64,000 nt of DNA from Candidatus Zixiibacteriota bacterium (GCA_028289585.1 JANQPI010000035.1:280717-344716); one strand, 5' to 3'; shown: positions 42,769 through 53,152, counted from the stretch's first letter. Numbers and translations: made by a program. The notes: generated by a model from the letters alone, not told the origin.

Positions 42769-44159
42769 GCCGTGTTTGCTTTATCTCGAATTTTGATCTC
42801 ACGATCCTGCAGCACGAACTCGCTAAACGGCTTGAAGTCAACGGGCACGACATCGTCTGGATGACAACCAATCCGAAGTGGACACGGTGGCTGACAGAGA
42901 ACGGTGTCGATCGCGATGCCATCTGCGAACTTGTCTATCCTGAAAAGCCGCATCTCACCGATGATGAACGCACACAACTCAATGCCGAGATCGCGGCGAT
43001 GGAACGTCGTGTCGGTCATCAGGTGAGCCTTGCGTTAATGGCCGACAAGTTTGTACGCAGTAAGCGATGGGCACACCTCGACGACTTCACGATTTCCTCA
43101 TACCGCGACATGCGCAACTGGCTGGAGAGTCGCCAAGTTGATGTTGTGGTCGGAGAGCCGTCGAATCTCCACGAGCTGATCGCCTCGATGATCTGTCGAG
43201 ACCGTGGATTGCGGTTCCTCGGTGCGGAAACGATGCGCATACCATCCGATCGTATGTTGTTTCGCACAAGTTTCACTCAGGCTGATGTGTATCGACCTAC
43301 TCGTTCCTGCGAATCAGGGCCGGCGGGTGACGAACTGCTCCAGCAATGGCGTGATGATCCACCCCGCCCCCGGTACTTTGCGATTAACAACCGCAAGTCG
43401 ATCGCTGGGCCGGCGAAGATCGCGTCGACTCTCAAAAACCGATGGGCCGATAAGCCGTGGCAGCCCAAACATCATCTGACGCATTGGGACTTCGGCAACC
43501 GCCTGGCCGTGACCGGTCGCCAGATTATCAATCGGGCGCTGCTATCGAATCGCCGTTACCCGGAGTTGAATCAACTTAGCGGTCGGCTTGCATACTACGG
43601 TCTCCATGTTCAGCCGGAAGCCTCGATTGACGTCGGAGGACCTTATGTTTCGGATCAGCCGAAACTGATTGCTGATATTCGGCGATCCCTGCCGTGGGAC
43701 ATGACTCTTGTCGTTAAAGAGCATCCTAATGCTTTGGGCACAAAGTCGCTGCCAACCTATCGAGCGATTGAATCTTTGCCTCGTGTTGTCATGATTCATC
43801 CACAGACTGAAACAAAGCAGATCCTGAAACGAGTCGATCTCGTCTTCACCGTAACCGGCACTCTTGCGTATGAAGCCGGTCTGCGCGGGGTGCCTGCGAT
43901 TACGTTCGCTCCGATGTTTTTTGGCGATCTTTCGACTGTGCACTCGGTCGACAACGTGTGTGACCTCCCCAGAGAGATTCATCGCGCGATGTCACTCAAA
44001 CAGTCACCGGAGCATGATGCTAACGTCCTCGAGCAGTTGTGGCAGTGGTCGCGTCCGGGGTACTGGACTGATCCGATCACTGATCCGTCGGTACTTCACC
44101 CTGAGAATCTGGATCTGTTAGTAGAGGCTTTTGCCGAGGCGATCGATGATCCTGCTTAA
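42765..44159 (+). CDS. Capsule polysaccharide biosynthesis protein (KpsS-like)
   Basis: A 464-residue protein with features of the capsule synthesis (KpsS/LipB) family. The C-terminal half has YYGLHVQPEASIDVGGPYVS, DMTLVVKEHPNALG, RVDLVFTVTGTLAYEAGLRG and VPAITFAPMFF, the usual donor-binding half. The N-terminal half is less conserved (VCFISNFDLTILQHELAKRL). In canonical systems such proteins add Kdo to a lipid anchor; with CMP-nonulosonate made next door, a sialyl-type transfer is conceivable. Confidence 0.78.
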   Translation: MSRVCFISNFDLTILQHELAKRLEVNGHDIVWMTTNPKWTRWLTENGVDRDAICELVYPEKPHLTDDERTQLNAEIAAMERRVGHQVSLALMADKFVRSKRWAHLDDFTISSYRDMRNWLESRQVDVVVGEPSNLHELIASMICRDRGLRFLGAETMRIPSDRMLFRTSFTQADVYRPTRSCESGPAGDELLQQWRDDPPRPRYFAINNRKSIAGPAKIASTLKNRWADKPWQPKHHLTHWDFGNRLAVTGRQIINRALLSNRRYPELNQLSGRLAYYGLHVQPEASIDVGGPYVSDQPKLIADIRRSLPWDMTLVVKEHPNALGTKSLPTYRAIESLPRVVMIHPQTETKQILKRVDLVFTVTGTLAYEAGLRGVPAITFAPMFFGDLSTVHSVDNVCDLPREIHRAMSLKQSPEHDANVLEQLWQWSRPGYWTDPITDPSVLHPENLDLLVEAFAEAIDDPA

Positions 44160-45483
44160 TCTGATAGCCGTTGTTGCCTTTGTGGTGGCGGTCGTTGTCG
44201 TCTGGCGACGGCTCCGCTTTGGGCGGACAGTGTTTACATGGCTTTCTGCAATGCAGGGGTGGTCGCTCGTATCCTGTTTCTATAACGATCTCAGCGTGGC
44301 CAATCTCGAACTGTTCCGCTGGACGGAAACGACGGCTGCAACGTCGCTTTTGGCACTCGCCTACATTGGGTTAACTCTCGGTGTCGGCCTAGTGGCACAT
44401 CGCTTCGAGCATCTGCGATTCCGTCCGGTCGCTTACGACTGGGGGATCGGCGAGCTTGGCAAACAACTCTTTCGGTTCATGATTTGGGGCGTCTCCGCGA
44501 CTATTCTGGCCGTTCTCGGGTTCGACTTTCTGCTCAATGGGGTACCGATCATGACGATGATCGATCGTGCCGCATACTGGGAGCAGGCCGGACCGATTGC
44601 CAGTATTCTGCCCAAGTACGGCTACTTGCTCTATTTCGCGTTGGGTTTGGTCCGACCGCGTGTTCGGAGATTGACCGTCGAAGACGGGCTAATGCTCGCA
44701 CTCGTGCTTTGCCTACTGGCGATTGGCAACAAGTTCTCCGCCTTTGTCATTGTCGCGGTTGGATACGGGACTCCGGTACTGGCGGCTTTACCTGTCCGTA
44801 AAGTCGTTTGGACCCGTCAATGGTTGCGGTATGCCATGATTGCCTTCGGTTTGTCACTACCCATTGGACTCGCGGTGGTACATTACTCCACCAAGCTCAA
44901 CGATTCGGGGCTTGTTATGGCCCTGGTCAAGCAGCGTGTCTTCGCGTTTCAGGGTCATGTCTGGTGGGGAACGTATTATGCGACTACCCACGAAGGTCGC
45001 TCGGATCCGCGCCAGCTGGAGCGAGAGGTCCGCGGAGTGCTGGACCCAGGCTCCGTTCCGATCGTCGAGCGGGGACTCCGGCGTCTAATGGTTGAGCTGA
45101 TCGGACCCGAACGTGCCTACACCGCAATGGCCCACGGGTATCTCTATACAATGGGTTATCCGGCGATTCTTTTGTTAATGATTCCGCATTGGCTCATACC
45201 GCTCATTCAGTTCCTGTGTGGAATACTGTTCGCACTTTCTCTCTGGTGGCTGCACTCGCATATCGTCGCGGGACATTACTTCCGAGCGATACTCGTGTTT
45301 ACTCTCGTCTGGCCACTGGGTGTGACACTGCTGACGGGGAATTTTGCACATCTTCTGTCAATCGGTCTCGCCGCTCGGCTGGCGGTCGTTGTCCTGCTCG
45401 ACTGTGGTTTGTTGGCCACCGGAAAAGGTCGTTCGCTGTCGGCTGACATCGCAGTGCAATCGTCGACAGGAGGACGACTGTGA
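44146..45483 (+). CDS. wzy: O-antigen/oligosaccharide polymerase (Wzy-type)
   Basis: A 445-residue integral membrane protein with about 10-12 helices and little sequence conservation, as expected of Wzy. A large soluble loop lies at about 280-340 (FAFQGHVWWGTYYATTHEG ... VDPGSVPIVERGL-like region). Position between the flippase and transferases supports the assignment. ATG 44146 is chosen over TTG 44131 and overlaps the upstream gene by 14 bases. The next gene overlaps it by four. Confidence 0.75.
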   Translation: MILLNLIAVVAFVVAVVVVWRRLRFGRTVFTWLSAMQGWSLVSCFYNDLSVANLELFRWTETTAATSLLALAYIGLTLGVGLVAHRFEHLRFRPVAYDWGIGELGKQLFRFMIWGVSATILAVLGFDFLLNGVPIMTMIDRAAYWEQAGPIASILPKYGYLLYFALGLVRPRVRRLTVEDGLMLALVLCLLAIGNKFSAFVIVAVGYGTPVLAALPVRKVVWTRQWLRYAMIAFGLSLPIGLAVVHYSTKLNDSGLVMALVKQRVFAFQGHVWWGTYYATTHEGRSDPRQLEREVRGVLDPGSVPIVERGLRRLMVELIGPERAYTAMAHGYLYTMGYPAILLLMIPHWLIPLIQFLCGILFALSLWWLHSHIVAGHYFRAILVFTLVWPLGVTLLTGNFAHLLSIGLAARLAVVVLLDCGLLATGKGRSLSADIAVQSSTGGRL

Positions 45484-46646
45484 GTGGGGTGGTGATCAAT
45501 GGACGATTCTTAACACGACCAGTCACTGGTGTGGAACGGTACGCTGGTGAGATTACCCGGCAGCTTGTTTCGATGCGAGATGACCTCACTGTCCTTCACC
45601 CGAACCGGCCGCTTCACGAATTCAACAGTTGTCGCGTTCCGATGCGACGTGTTGGTGGTGGCTCGGGCCACAGCTGGGAGCAGATCGCACTGCCGCTGCA
45701 TCTTCGCCGATCACAACGCCCGACGTTGTTGTCGCTTGCAAACGTCGGACCAATGCGGTATCGGCGTCAGTTGGTCGTCATTCATGACTGTTCGCCACTT
45801 CGACATCCGCACTGGTTCACGCGGCAGTTTGTTACCGCTTACCGTGCGATTTGGCCGCAGCTAACAAAGCACGCAGCACAGATTGTAACAGTCAGTGAGT
45901 TTTCCCGTCAGGAGATCGTAGAGCTGCTTGGTGTTCCTGCGGATCGCATTGCCGTTGCAGGGGGGGCAGTCGCGCCCGATTTGCTCGACTCAACAGACGC
46001 GGACATTCCGCGCCAGGATTTCGTTTTAGCCGTCTCGTCTCGTCAGACCGGAAAAAACTTCGAGCGGTTACTTGTCGCCCTGACGCGCCCGGAACTGGAA
46101 AACATTCCCTTGGTGATCGTGGGGAAGAAGCCCGGACAGTTCGCTGATCCTCGACTGGAGGAGCGCATTGCTCGCCGCCGTCACACCCGACTCGCCGGTT
46201 ATGTCTCGGACGAGGAGCTTCGCCAACTCTATCGCACGGCCCGCCTGTTTGTCTTTCCATCGCTGTATGAGGGTTTTGGGTTGCCGCCGCTGGAAGCGAT
46301 GGCCTGTGGTTGCCCGGTAGTTGCCGCTCGTGCGGCATCTATTCCGGAAGTCTGTGGCGCTGCTGCCGAATACGTTGATCCGACCGACATCGACTCAATC
46401 GCCGACGGTGTTTCGCGAGTGTATAGCGATTCAGCACGCCGTGAAGCGTTGATTCGCACTGGATACGAAGTGGCTCGCCGCCATTCCTGGTCCCGCAGTG
46501 CCTCTGTCATCTCAGCGTGTTGTGATGCGATCCATGAGGGACGGGAACTCCTGTTCCGTGAAAGCGGAAACAATATCCTGAGTCGTGATGGTCTCGCGCA
46601 GAACTCTGAAGTGCGTGGCGTAAGTGACCACATTGCAAGGTATTAG
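45480..46646 (+). CDS. GT4 family glycosyltransferase
   Basis: A 388-residue retaining GT-B glycosyltransferase of the mannosyltransferase type. The N-half has RFLTRPVTGVERYAGEI and VVIHDCSPLRHPHWF. The donor site is in VFPSLYEGFGLPPLEAMACG, with the EX7E-like spacing, and PVVAARAASIPEVCGAAA follows. A 40-residue hydrophilic tail is present. GTG start overlapping the wzy stop (GTGA). Confidence 0.9.
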   Translation: MSGVVINGRFLTRPVTGVERYAGEITRQLVSMRDDLTVLHPNRPLHEFNSCRVPMRRVGGGSGHSWEQIALPLHLRRSQRPTLLSLANVGPMRYRRQLVVIHDCSPLRHPHWFTRQFVTAYRAIWPQLTKHAAQIVTVSEFSRQEIVELLGVPADRIAVAGGAVAPDLLDSTDADIPRQDFVLAVSSRQTGKNFERLLVALTRPELENIPLVIVGKKPGQFADPRLEERIARRRHTRLAGYVSDEELRQLYRTARLFVFPSLYEGFGLPPLEAMACGCPVVAARAASIPEVCGAAAEYVDPTDIDSIADGVSRVYSDSARREALIRTGYEVARRHSWSRSASVISACCDAIHEGRELLFRESGNNILSRDGLAQNSEVRGVSDHIARY

Positions 46647-46672
46647 GCGTTCACGTCTGAGGCTCGTTTGGC

Positions 46673-47803
46673 ATGGTAGTTGATAGCTCAAAGGATGGTA
46701 TGGAAGCCCAGTCTACATCGATTCGCTCATTCGTGAGCCCGTGGCGGTTGGCTCGCATTCTGTTTGCCCGCCGGTGGTGGCTCGTTTCCGCCGTTGTTGT
46801 GACGGCGGTGCTCGGTGCGACATACCTGTTGCTCCAACCCAACGTGTACACCTCCCGTGCGGTTATTCTGCCGAGCGGCGAATCGGCCGGTATCGGCTCA
46901 CTTAAGGATCTGGTGGGGTTGACCGGTATCTCAATGGTCGAAGAGAATTCCTCGGCGCTCTATCCGGTCATTCTCAACTCGGCCCATTTGCGGGATGCGA
47001 TGCTGGCCGACACGTTTTCGTTCACGCATGGTGGCGAAGAGAGGTCATTAACAATAGCCGATTATCTCAAGACTGAGGATCGGGATCGCCTGCACCGCAA
47101 CCTTGGTAGCGTCCTGCGGGTTTCAACGTCGGCTCGAACCGGAGAGATCGTCATTACTGCGGAGACGCGGTATCCGCGTTTGTCGCAGATGCTCCTTGAG
47201 CGCCAGCTTGAGCTGCTGGAAGAGTACAATCAGCAGCGTCGTCAGAGCTCGGCTCGAAACAATCGAGACTATCTCGCCGATCAGGCAACTGAGGCGTCAC
47301 ATACGTTGGCTTTGATCGAAGACTCGTTGCTCGTCTTCCAACAGGCGAATCGCGATTGGACGAGCTCGGGCGATCCTGAAGCGATGCTGACGATCGGTCG
47401 GTTGCAGCGCGAAATAGAGATACAATCAACTGGTCTGGCTTACCTGAGGCAGCAGCTGGAGATCGCACGCTTTGAGACAACGAAGGATATTCCGGTTGTC
47501 CGTATTCTCGATGCACCACATCTCCCCAGCGAGAAATCGGGTCCGCAACGGACCATGACCCTCGCGCTCATTCTGCTTGTTGTTGGCGCTGCCACCGTCG
47601 TGACAATTCTTCTGATTGATGTTGCCCGGCCACTGGTGCTGTCGACGAATGATGCCGACAGCCGAGCGCTTAACAACGAGGTTGTGGCAGCTTTCCCTCG
47701 CACTGTGAAACTCGTTAATCGTCTGACCCAGCGTACGAAGATGACAGACACGTTCGGTCAAACCGATCGTAAGACGAAGACGTACGAATCGACTGATGCT
47801 TGA
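46673..47803 (+). CDS. wzz: Chain-length determinant protein (Wzz-type)
   Basis: A 376-residue inner-membrane protein with helix 1 at about 38-55, a large periplasmic coiled-coil domain (50-290), and helix 2 at about 290-315. The proline-rich stretch before it, ILDAPHLPSEKSGPQR, is the Wzz signature. No tyrosine-kinase domain is fused, so this is a classical Wzz rather than a Wzc. ATG 46700, with AAGGA just upstream, is an alternative start. It sets polymer length for the Wzx/Wzy pathway. Confidence 0.9.
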   Translation: MVVDSSKDGMEAQSTSIRSFVSPWRLARILFARRWWLVSAVVVTAVLGATYLLLQPNVYTSRAVILPSGESAGIGSLKDLVGLTGISMVEENSSALYPVILNSAHLRDAMLADTFSFTHGGEERSLTIADYLKTEDRDRLHRNLGSVLRVSTSARTGEIVITAETRYPRLSQMLLERQLELLEEYNQQRRQSSARNNRDYLADQATEASHTLALIEDSLLVFQQANRDWTSSGDPEAMLTIGRLQREIEIQSTGLAYLRQQLEIARFETTKDIPVVRILDAPHLPSEKSGPQRTMTLALILLVVGAATVVTILLIDVARPLVLSTNDADSRALNNEVVAAFPRTVKLVNRLTQRTKMTDTFGQTDRKTKTYESTDA

Positions 47804-49013
47804 GTCTCCAACATCACTGACAAATCAGCGCGTTGCCCTCGTGCACGATTGGTACGTAACCCGGGGAGGAGCCGAACGGGTGGCGGAGGAGATTTTCGCC
47901 GTTGTCCCGCACGCTGACCTCTTTGCGCTGGTCGATTTCTATCCGGATGAGCACCGCCATCGGTTTGCCAACAAACCAGTCACGACATCGTTTCTTCAGT
48001 CACTACCTGGTGCACGCCGCCACTACCGGTCGTTTCTACCATTGATGCCGTATGCGATCGAACAGTTTGATCTGTCGTCCTACGATGTCGTGATCAGTTC
48101 ATCCCATGCTGTGGCTCACGGTGTGCTGACTAACTGCGAACAACTGCACCTCTCGTACATCAACAACACCATGGTCTATGCGTGGGATCTTTATCACCAC
48201 TATCTCCGCTCAGGGGGGCTGACTCGGGGAGTGAAGGGGTTGATCGCGCGTGCCGCGCTGCATTATATCCGCCTGTGGGATCAGGGGACAGGATCACGGG
48301 TCAACACCTTCATCGCAAATTCCGGTCATATGGCAGATCGACTCCAACGACTCTATGGCTGCAATGCCGACGTGATCTATCCACCGGTGGAAACCGATCG
48401 CTTTGCTCCCGTTGATGAGCGTGAAGATTACTACGTTGCGGTTGCTCGTCTGGTCCCCTTCAAACGAATCGACATCATGGTTGATGCCTTCAGAAATCTG
48501 CCGGACCGTCGCTTGGTGATTCTTGGCGATGGTCCCGAACTCGAGCCGCTGCGCCGTCGGGCATCCGACAACATCGAGTTTCGGGGCTTCTGTGATCCGT
48601 CTACGGTTGCCCGGGTGGTTGCTCGAGCGCGGGCTTTTCTGTTCACCTCGGTTGAGCCGTTCGGCATCGCAGTCATCGAAGCTGCCGCCTGCGGCGTACC
48701 GGTGATTGCGTTGGGGCGCGGAGCGGCGCGCGAAATCGTCATCGACGGTGTCACGGGCTGTCTGTTTGAGCACCAGGATGCAGAGTCGCTGCGCGATGCT
48801 ATTCTCAGCTTCGAATCCTCGTTCGAAGCCTCGTCATCAAGTATGATTCAACACGCTCGACAGTTCTCTTCGGAGCGTTTTCGGAGTCAGTTGGCGCGCT
48901 ATCTGGACAGCGCCTGGGAGGCATTTACGGACTCTCAAGCTTCTGTTCGGGCTGTTTCATTGCATGCTGAGACCGTCCCGAATCGCCTTGGAATAATCGA
49001 ACTATCTCGTTGA
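47796..49013 (+). CDS. GT4 family glycosyltransferase (WbaZ-like)
   Basis: A 405-residue GT-B glycosyltransferase. It begins RVALVHDWYVTRGGAERVAEEI, then DVVISSSHAVAHGVLTN and HLSYINNTMVYAWDLYHHYL, a pattern of the mannosyltransferase WbaZ group. The donor half has YYVAVARLVPFKRIDIMVDA and TSVEPFGIAVIEAAACGVPV. It overlaps wzz by eight bases and is the last gene of the locus, followed by tRNA-Tyr. Confidence 0.92.
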   Translation: MLESPTSLTNQRVALVHDWYVTRGGAERVAEEIFAVVPHADLFALVDFYPDEHRHRFANKPVTTSFLQSLPGARRHYRSFLPLMPYAIEQFDLSSYDVVISSSHAVAHGVLTNCEQLHLSYINNTMVYAWDLYHHYLRSGGLTRGVKGLIARAALHYIRLWDQGTGSRVNTFIANSGHMADRLQRLYGCNADVIYPPVETDRFAPVDEREDYYVAVARLVPFKRIDIMVDAFRNLPDRRLVILGDGPELEPLRRRASDNIEFRGFCDPSTVARVVARARAFLFTSVEPFGIAVIEAAACGVPVIALGRGAAREIVIDGVTGCLFEHQDAESLRDAILSFESSFEASSSSMIQHARQFSSERFRSQLARYLDSAWEAFTDSQASVRAVSLHAETVPNRLGIIELSR

Positions 49014-49055
49014 CTAACGGTAAGATAACCTCCCTGCGGCCGGTTTGGAATTCGG

Positions 49056-49083
49056 TTGCTTTTTGTCTGTCTGCCTCTATATT
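49056..49083 (+). promoter_or_regulatory. tRNA-Tyr promoter
   Basis: TTGCTT (49056-49061), a 16-base spacer and TATATT (49078-49083), about 55 bases upstream of the mature tRNA. It is a good sigma-70-type match and the only candidate in the gap. Confidence 0.6.
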
Positions 49084-49138
49084 CCCGCGTTAAATCGTGA
49101 CCCGTTAGCGGGTTGCGGTTCGGATGTCGGAATTGATT

Positions 49139-49223
49139 GGCGGGATTCCAGAGCGGTCAAATGGGACGGACTGTAAATCCGTTGGCTATGCCTTCGAAGG
49201 TTCGAATCCTTCTCCCGCCACCA
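49139..49223 (+). tRNA. tRNA-Tyr (GTA)
   Basis: A class II tRNA of 85 bases with encoded CCA. Acceptor GGCGGGA pairs with TCCCGCC, the anticodon stem ACGGA/TCCGT holds CTGTAAA (anticodon GTA), the variable arm is long (TGGCTATGCCTTCG), and the T-arm holds TTCGAAT. Confidence 0.96.
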
Positions 49224-49391
49224 GTTTCTTTGTCGTGCAGGCCCTCGACCACCATGTGTGCATGGCGGTGACGGCCTGTTTCGCTTTGACTTAACGATCC
49301 GTGTTCTGGTGACGGCGAACACGGGGCGGCACAGGTAACGAATAGCGTCACGTGGCCGTCCCGTTACGGGACGAAACAGACGGAGGAGATA

Positions 49392-51419
49392 GTGTTTGGG
49401 ATAGAGAGTACCGGAATGCTGGCGGCGATCGTGGGAGCGGTGGGGCTAATCTTTGCCCTCGCGCTCTTCTTCTGGATCAGCGGTCGGCCAGCCGGAAATG
49501 ATACGATGAAGGAGATCGCCGATACGATCCATCTCGGCGCGATGGTCTTTCTACGACGGGAGTACACTATTCTCGCCGTGTTTGTATTGATCGTCTTCGG
49601 GCTCCTGGCTTGGCGTATCGGCCTGGAGAGTGGCTTTGCATTCCTCGGAGGAGCGGCCTGTTCGATGCTTGCCGGTTTCCTGGGAATGAACGCGGCGACC
49701 AAGGCGAACGTACGCACGACGGCCGCGGCCAAGGATCATGGTCAGGCCTCCGCACTTTCCGTTGCCTTCTCCGGCGGAGCGGTCATGGGGATGTCGGTCG
49801 CGGCACTCGGTTTGATCGGTGTCGGTATCGCCTACCACTTCCTCGCCGACAACCCTGTCCACTCCTCAATGATCAACGGCTTTGCGATGGGGGCTTCCTC
49901 GATCGCGCTCTTTGCCCGTGTTGGTGGTGGTATCTACACGAAAGCCGCCGATGTTGGTGCCGACCTGGTCGGAAAGGTCGAGGCGGGGATACCGGAAGAT
50001 GATCCGCGCAACCCCGCCGTTATTGCGGACAATGTTGGTGACAACGTCGGTGACACTGCCGGTATGGGAGCTGACCTCTTTGAGTCATATGTCGGCTCGG
50101 TCATTGCCACGATCGCAATTGGTGCAACCGCTCTGACGATCCCAGATGCTATGCGTGGCAATTACATGCAGTTGCCATTGATGATTGTCGCTTTTGGCGC
50201 CCTCGCCTCAATGCTCGGCATTCTTTCGGTGCACGTGCTTAAGGGAATGAACCCCGCCACGACGCTCCGCCTGGTTACCTATGTTGGTGCGGCGGTCATG
50301 TTGGTAGCGGCATGGTTTATCGTCGGTGCGCTCGAACTGCCGCAGGCCATTTTCTGGGCAATCTTTGCCGGTAATGTCGCCGGTATCTTGTTGGGATTAT
50401 TGACTGAATACTACACCGCTGCCAAGCCGATTCGGAATATCGCGAAAGCATCCGAGACCGGTTCTGCGACCAATATCATTAGCGGTATGGCCGTTGGTAT
50501 GGAATCGGTCCTGCTGCCGATCATTGTCATCTGTGGCGCGATCGCGGTTGGCTTCAGCCTTGCCGGTCTCTATGGCATCGGTATCGCTGGTGTCGGCATG
50601 CTCGCTACCATCGGTGTGACGATGGCCGTTGATGCGTACGGACCGATTGCCGATAACGCCGGTGGTATCTCGGAAATGTCAGGTCTGGGCCCTGAGGTCC
50701 GGAAGATCACCGATACGCTCGATGCGCTCGGTAACACGACCGCAGCCATCGGTAAAGGCTTTGCGATCGGCTCGGCCGCTCTCACCGCTCTGGCACTCTT
50801 TTCTGCATATGCGACATCAGTCGGTCTTGAAACGATCAACGTCTTGAGCCCACATGTCGTCATCGGGTTCTTCATCGGCGGAGTGTTACCGTATTTCGTT
50901 GCCGCGTTGACGATGACCGCCGTTGGAAAAGCAGCCGGAAAGATGGTCGACGAGGTACGTCGCCAGTTCCGTGAGATTAAGGGGCTGATGGAGGGTACGG
51001 CAAAGCCGGATACCGGTCGCTGTGTCGACATCGCTACCACCGGAGCCCTGCAGCAGATGGTTGCGCCGGGTCTGGTCGCGGTGCTCGCGCCGATCGCTGT
51101 CGGCTATCTCCTTGGTTTTGTTTTCCCGGGCGAAGCGAAAGCTTCGGCCGAGGGTCTTGGTGGTATGCTTGCGGGTGCGACGATGTCGGGCGTGATGGTT
51201 GCGCTCATGATGTCGAACGCCGGTGGTGCCTGGGATAATGCCAAGAAGTACATCGAGGGTGGTGCGCATGGTGGCAAGGGCTCCGACGCCCACAAAGCGG
51301 CGGTCGTTGGGGACACTGTCGGTGATCCGTTCAAGGATACGTCTGGCCCGTCGATGAACATTCTTGTCAAGTTGATGGCAATCGTCTCCCTGGTTGTGGG
51401 AGCGGCGCTGTTTGGCTAA
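49392..51419 (+). CDS. hppA: K+-dependent membrane-bound pyrophosphatase
   Basis: A 675-residue, 16-helix ion pump driven by pyrophosphate hydrolysis. The substrate site is [20 protein letters not shown] and [20 protein letters not shown]; a second block is [16 protein letters not shown] and the last is [15 protein letters not shown]. Alanine 451 in GNTTAA, where K+-independent pumps have lysine, places it in the K+-dependent class. The glutamate in [11 protein letters not shown] (E231) is the gate residue of Na+-pumping or Na+/H+ members, so sodium transport is likely but not certain. GTG start with GGAGGAG upstream. Confidence 0.95.
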   Translation: MFGIESTGMLAAIVGAVGLIFALALFFWISGRPAGNDTMKEIADTIHLGAMVFLRREYTILAVFVLIVFGLLAWRIGLESGFAFLGGAACSMLAGFLGMNAATKANVRTTAAAKDHGQASALSVAFSGGAVMGMSVAALGLIGVGIAYHFLADNPVHSSMINGFAMGASSIALFARVGGGIYTKAADVGADLVGKVEAGIPEDDPRNPAVIADNVGDNVGDTAGMGADLFESYVGSVIATIAIGATALTIPDAMRGNYMQLPLMIVAFGALASMLGILSVHVLKGMNPATTLRLVTYVGAAVMLVAAWFIVGALELPQAIFWAIFAGNVAGILLGLLTEYYTAAKPIRNIAKASETGSATNIISGMAVGMESVLLPIIVICGAIAVGFSLAGLYGIGIAGVGMLATIGVTMAVDAYGPIADNAGGISEMSGLGPEVRKITDTLDALGNTTAAIGKGFAIGSAALTALALFSAYATSVGLETINVLSPHVVIGFFIGGVLPYFVAALTMTAVGKAAGKMVDEVRRQFREIKGLMEGTAKPDTGRCVDIATTGALQQMVAPGLVAVLAPIAVGYLLGFVFPGEAKASAEGLGGMLAGATMSGVMVALMMSNAGGAWDNAKKYIEGGAHGGKGSDAHKAAVVGDTVGDPFKDTSGPSMNILVKLMAIVSLVVGAALFG

Positions 51420-51442
51420 TCGCTCGCTATTCTGATTTGTCA

Positions 51443-51472
51443 GTCCGGCCGCACTGCGGCCGGGCTTTTTTT
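51443..51472 (+). terminator. Strong rho-independent terminator after hppA
   Basis: CCGGCCGC (51445-51452), loop ACT, GCGGCCGG (51456-51463), extended by AGT/GCT and followed by a seven-T run. Confidence 0.95.
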
Positions 51473-51515
51473 GTGTGTCGTTCGAACGATACTGGGTGGG
51501 AGCCGTAGTCTAACC

Positions 51516-52895
51516 GTGACCAACTCCTCGCAAACATCGACATCCCGAACGGATCTTACCGAAGGACCGATCATGCGTGCCATTCTGCGCGCGGGTCTAC
51601 CATCAACGGTTGGGTTTGTGGCTCAGGACATCTATGCGATAACCGACATGTTCTGGGTGTCGCGTTTGCCGGAGGGGGAGTCTGCGGTTGCGGCCATCAC
51701 GTTCTTCAATCAACTGATGATCTTTTTCTTCTCGCTCAACGGCTTGATTGGCCCCGGTTCGGTGGCAATCATCTCTCGACGGTACGGCGAGAAGGCGTAC
51801 GACCGAGCCGAGAAAGCGATCAAGGAGACGTTACTCCTTAAGCTCGGATCAGGTCTGCTGTTTACGGTTCTTGGCAGTATCTTCCTGTCTCGTGCCATGA
51901 CTCTCTTTGGGGCCGAAGCGGATGTCGTGTCGTTAGCGACGTCGTATGGTACGATCGTCGTTGCGGCGTTGCCGATCATGTTCGCGACATTTTCGATCTT
52001 CACCGCTCTACGCTCGATTGCCAATCCGAATCTGGCGATGGCGATCATGCTCGGCTCAAATGTGCTCAATATCATTCTCGATCCAATCCTCATGTTCGGT
52101 TGGTTCGGATTACCGGCGCTTGGCATCGTCGGTGCGGCGTGGGCATCGGCTATCAGCTATACGATCGGATTCACCGTTGGAATGTTCATTCTGTGTTCGC
52201 CATTGGCCAACGTTCGCGTGCGGCTTTGGCGTGGTCTCCCGCTAACGTGGTCATCAATGTGGGCGTTGATTCGGATCGGCATCCCCCCGTGGATAGGTGA
52301 GTCACTCTGGTCGCTCACACGGCTAGTGATCGTCCCGATGGTTGCCACGTACGGTACGGTTGTGGTGGCGGCCTATGGTGTCGGGCTCCAGGCGCTGACG
52401 ATCGGTATTGGCATTACGATCGGTCTTGGACTAGGGATATCATCACTGATTGGCAATACAGTTGGTGCCCGTAAAGCTCGACGTGCCAAGCAGACCGCTG
52501 ATCTGTCGCTTATCACCGCCGTAGGGCTGTTGACGGTGGTTGGTGGATTGATTGCCATCTTTGCGAGGAGTCTGGTTGATATCTTCCTCGATGATCCGGA
52601 GGCCCTGGCGGCTGGTGCGGAGTTGCTTCGTATTCTGGCGATCGCTATGCCAGCCGTCGGGCTGCTCTACATGAACCATGCTATTCATATGGGCGTTGGC
52701 CATAACATTCCGGTCATGATCGTCTCCATTCTTCTCGGCTGGTTCTTACAGGCAGCACCGATAGTGATCGTGGTCACCGTTATCGGCGCACCAGTGACCG
52801 CCGTCTGGTGGATTCTCGCGATCTCGCTCTGGATCGCGGCGATCGGTTTCTTCGTGTACTACCGTGGCAATCGCTGGTTACGCAAGCGCGTCTAA
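51516..52895 (+). CDS. MATE family multidrug exporter
   Basis: A 459-residue, 12-helix MATE transporter. The N-terminal pattern DLTEGPIMRAILRAGLPSTV, then AITDMFWVSRLPEGESAVAA and FALRSIANPNLAMAIMLG-like segments, and the second-half SLWSLTRLVIVPMVATYGTVVVAAYGVG repeat are typical. The family exports cationic drugs or metabolites against Na+ or H+. The longer open frame begins in the hppA terminator and is rejected. GTG 51516 yields a normal N-terminus, but its ribosome site is weak, so the start is uncertain. Confidence 0.9.
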   Translation: MTNSSQTSTSRTDLTEGPIMRAILRAGLPSTVGFVAQDIYAITDMFWVSRLPEGESAVAAITFFNQLMIFFFSLNGLIGPGSVAIISRRYGEKAYDRAEKAIKETLLLKLGSGLLFTVLGSIFLSRAMTLFGAEADVVSLATSYGTIVVAALPIMFATFSIFTALRSIANPNLAMAIMLGSNVLNIILDPILMFGWFGLPALGIVGAAWASAISYTIGFTVGMFILCSPLANVRVRLWRGLPLTWSSMWALIRIGIPPWIGESLWSLTRLVIVPMVATYGTVVVAAYGVGLQALTIGIGITIGLGLGISSLIGNTVGARKARRAKQTADLSLITAVGLLTVVGGLIAIFARSLVDIFLDDPEALAAGAELLRILAIAMPAVGLLYMNHAIHMGVGHNIPVMIVSILLGWFLQAAPIVIVVTVIGAPVTAVWWILAISLWIAAIGFFVYYRGNRWLRKRV

Positions 52896-53152
52896 CCGCT
52901 AGCCAGCCCCTCGCATTAGAAGTGGAGAGCAGTGAACTCGTTGACGGCTGAGTTGCAGGCCGAGCGATACTCACGGCGAACCGATTGCATCTGTCTTACA
53001 CCACTCTATCCGCTGTTCATGCGGGCAGTGTGCGTTCGAGGTTGACTCAACCGATTACGTTGACGGCTAAAATGGTGGCATGCGAACGCCGAATAATTGA
53101 TCCTCGATGCCGTACTCGTTACCGTCCATCAGACTTGAGGCAAGGAGCGATA

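Noticed and set aside
51471-51515. N-terminal extension of the MATE protein
   Set aside because: It would start inside the T-run of the hppA terminator.
52985-53152. 56-residue N-terminal extension of the TMEM175-like protein
   Set aside because: The extension has no membrane or signal features, while AAGGAG and the family N-terminus fit the ATG at 53153.
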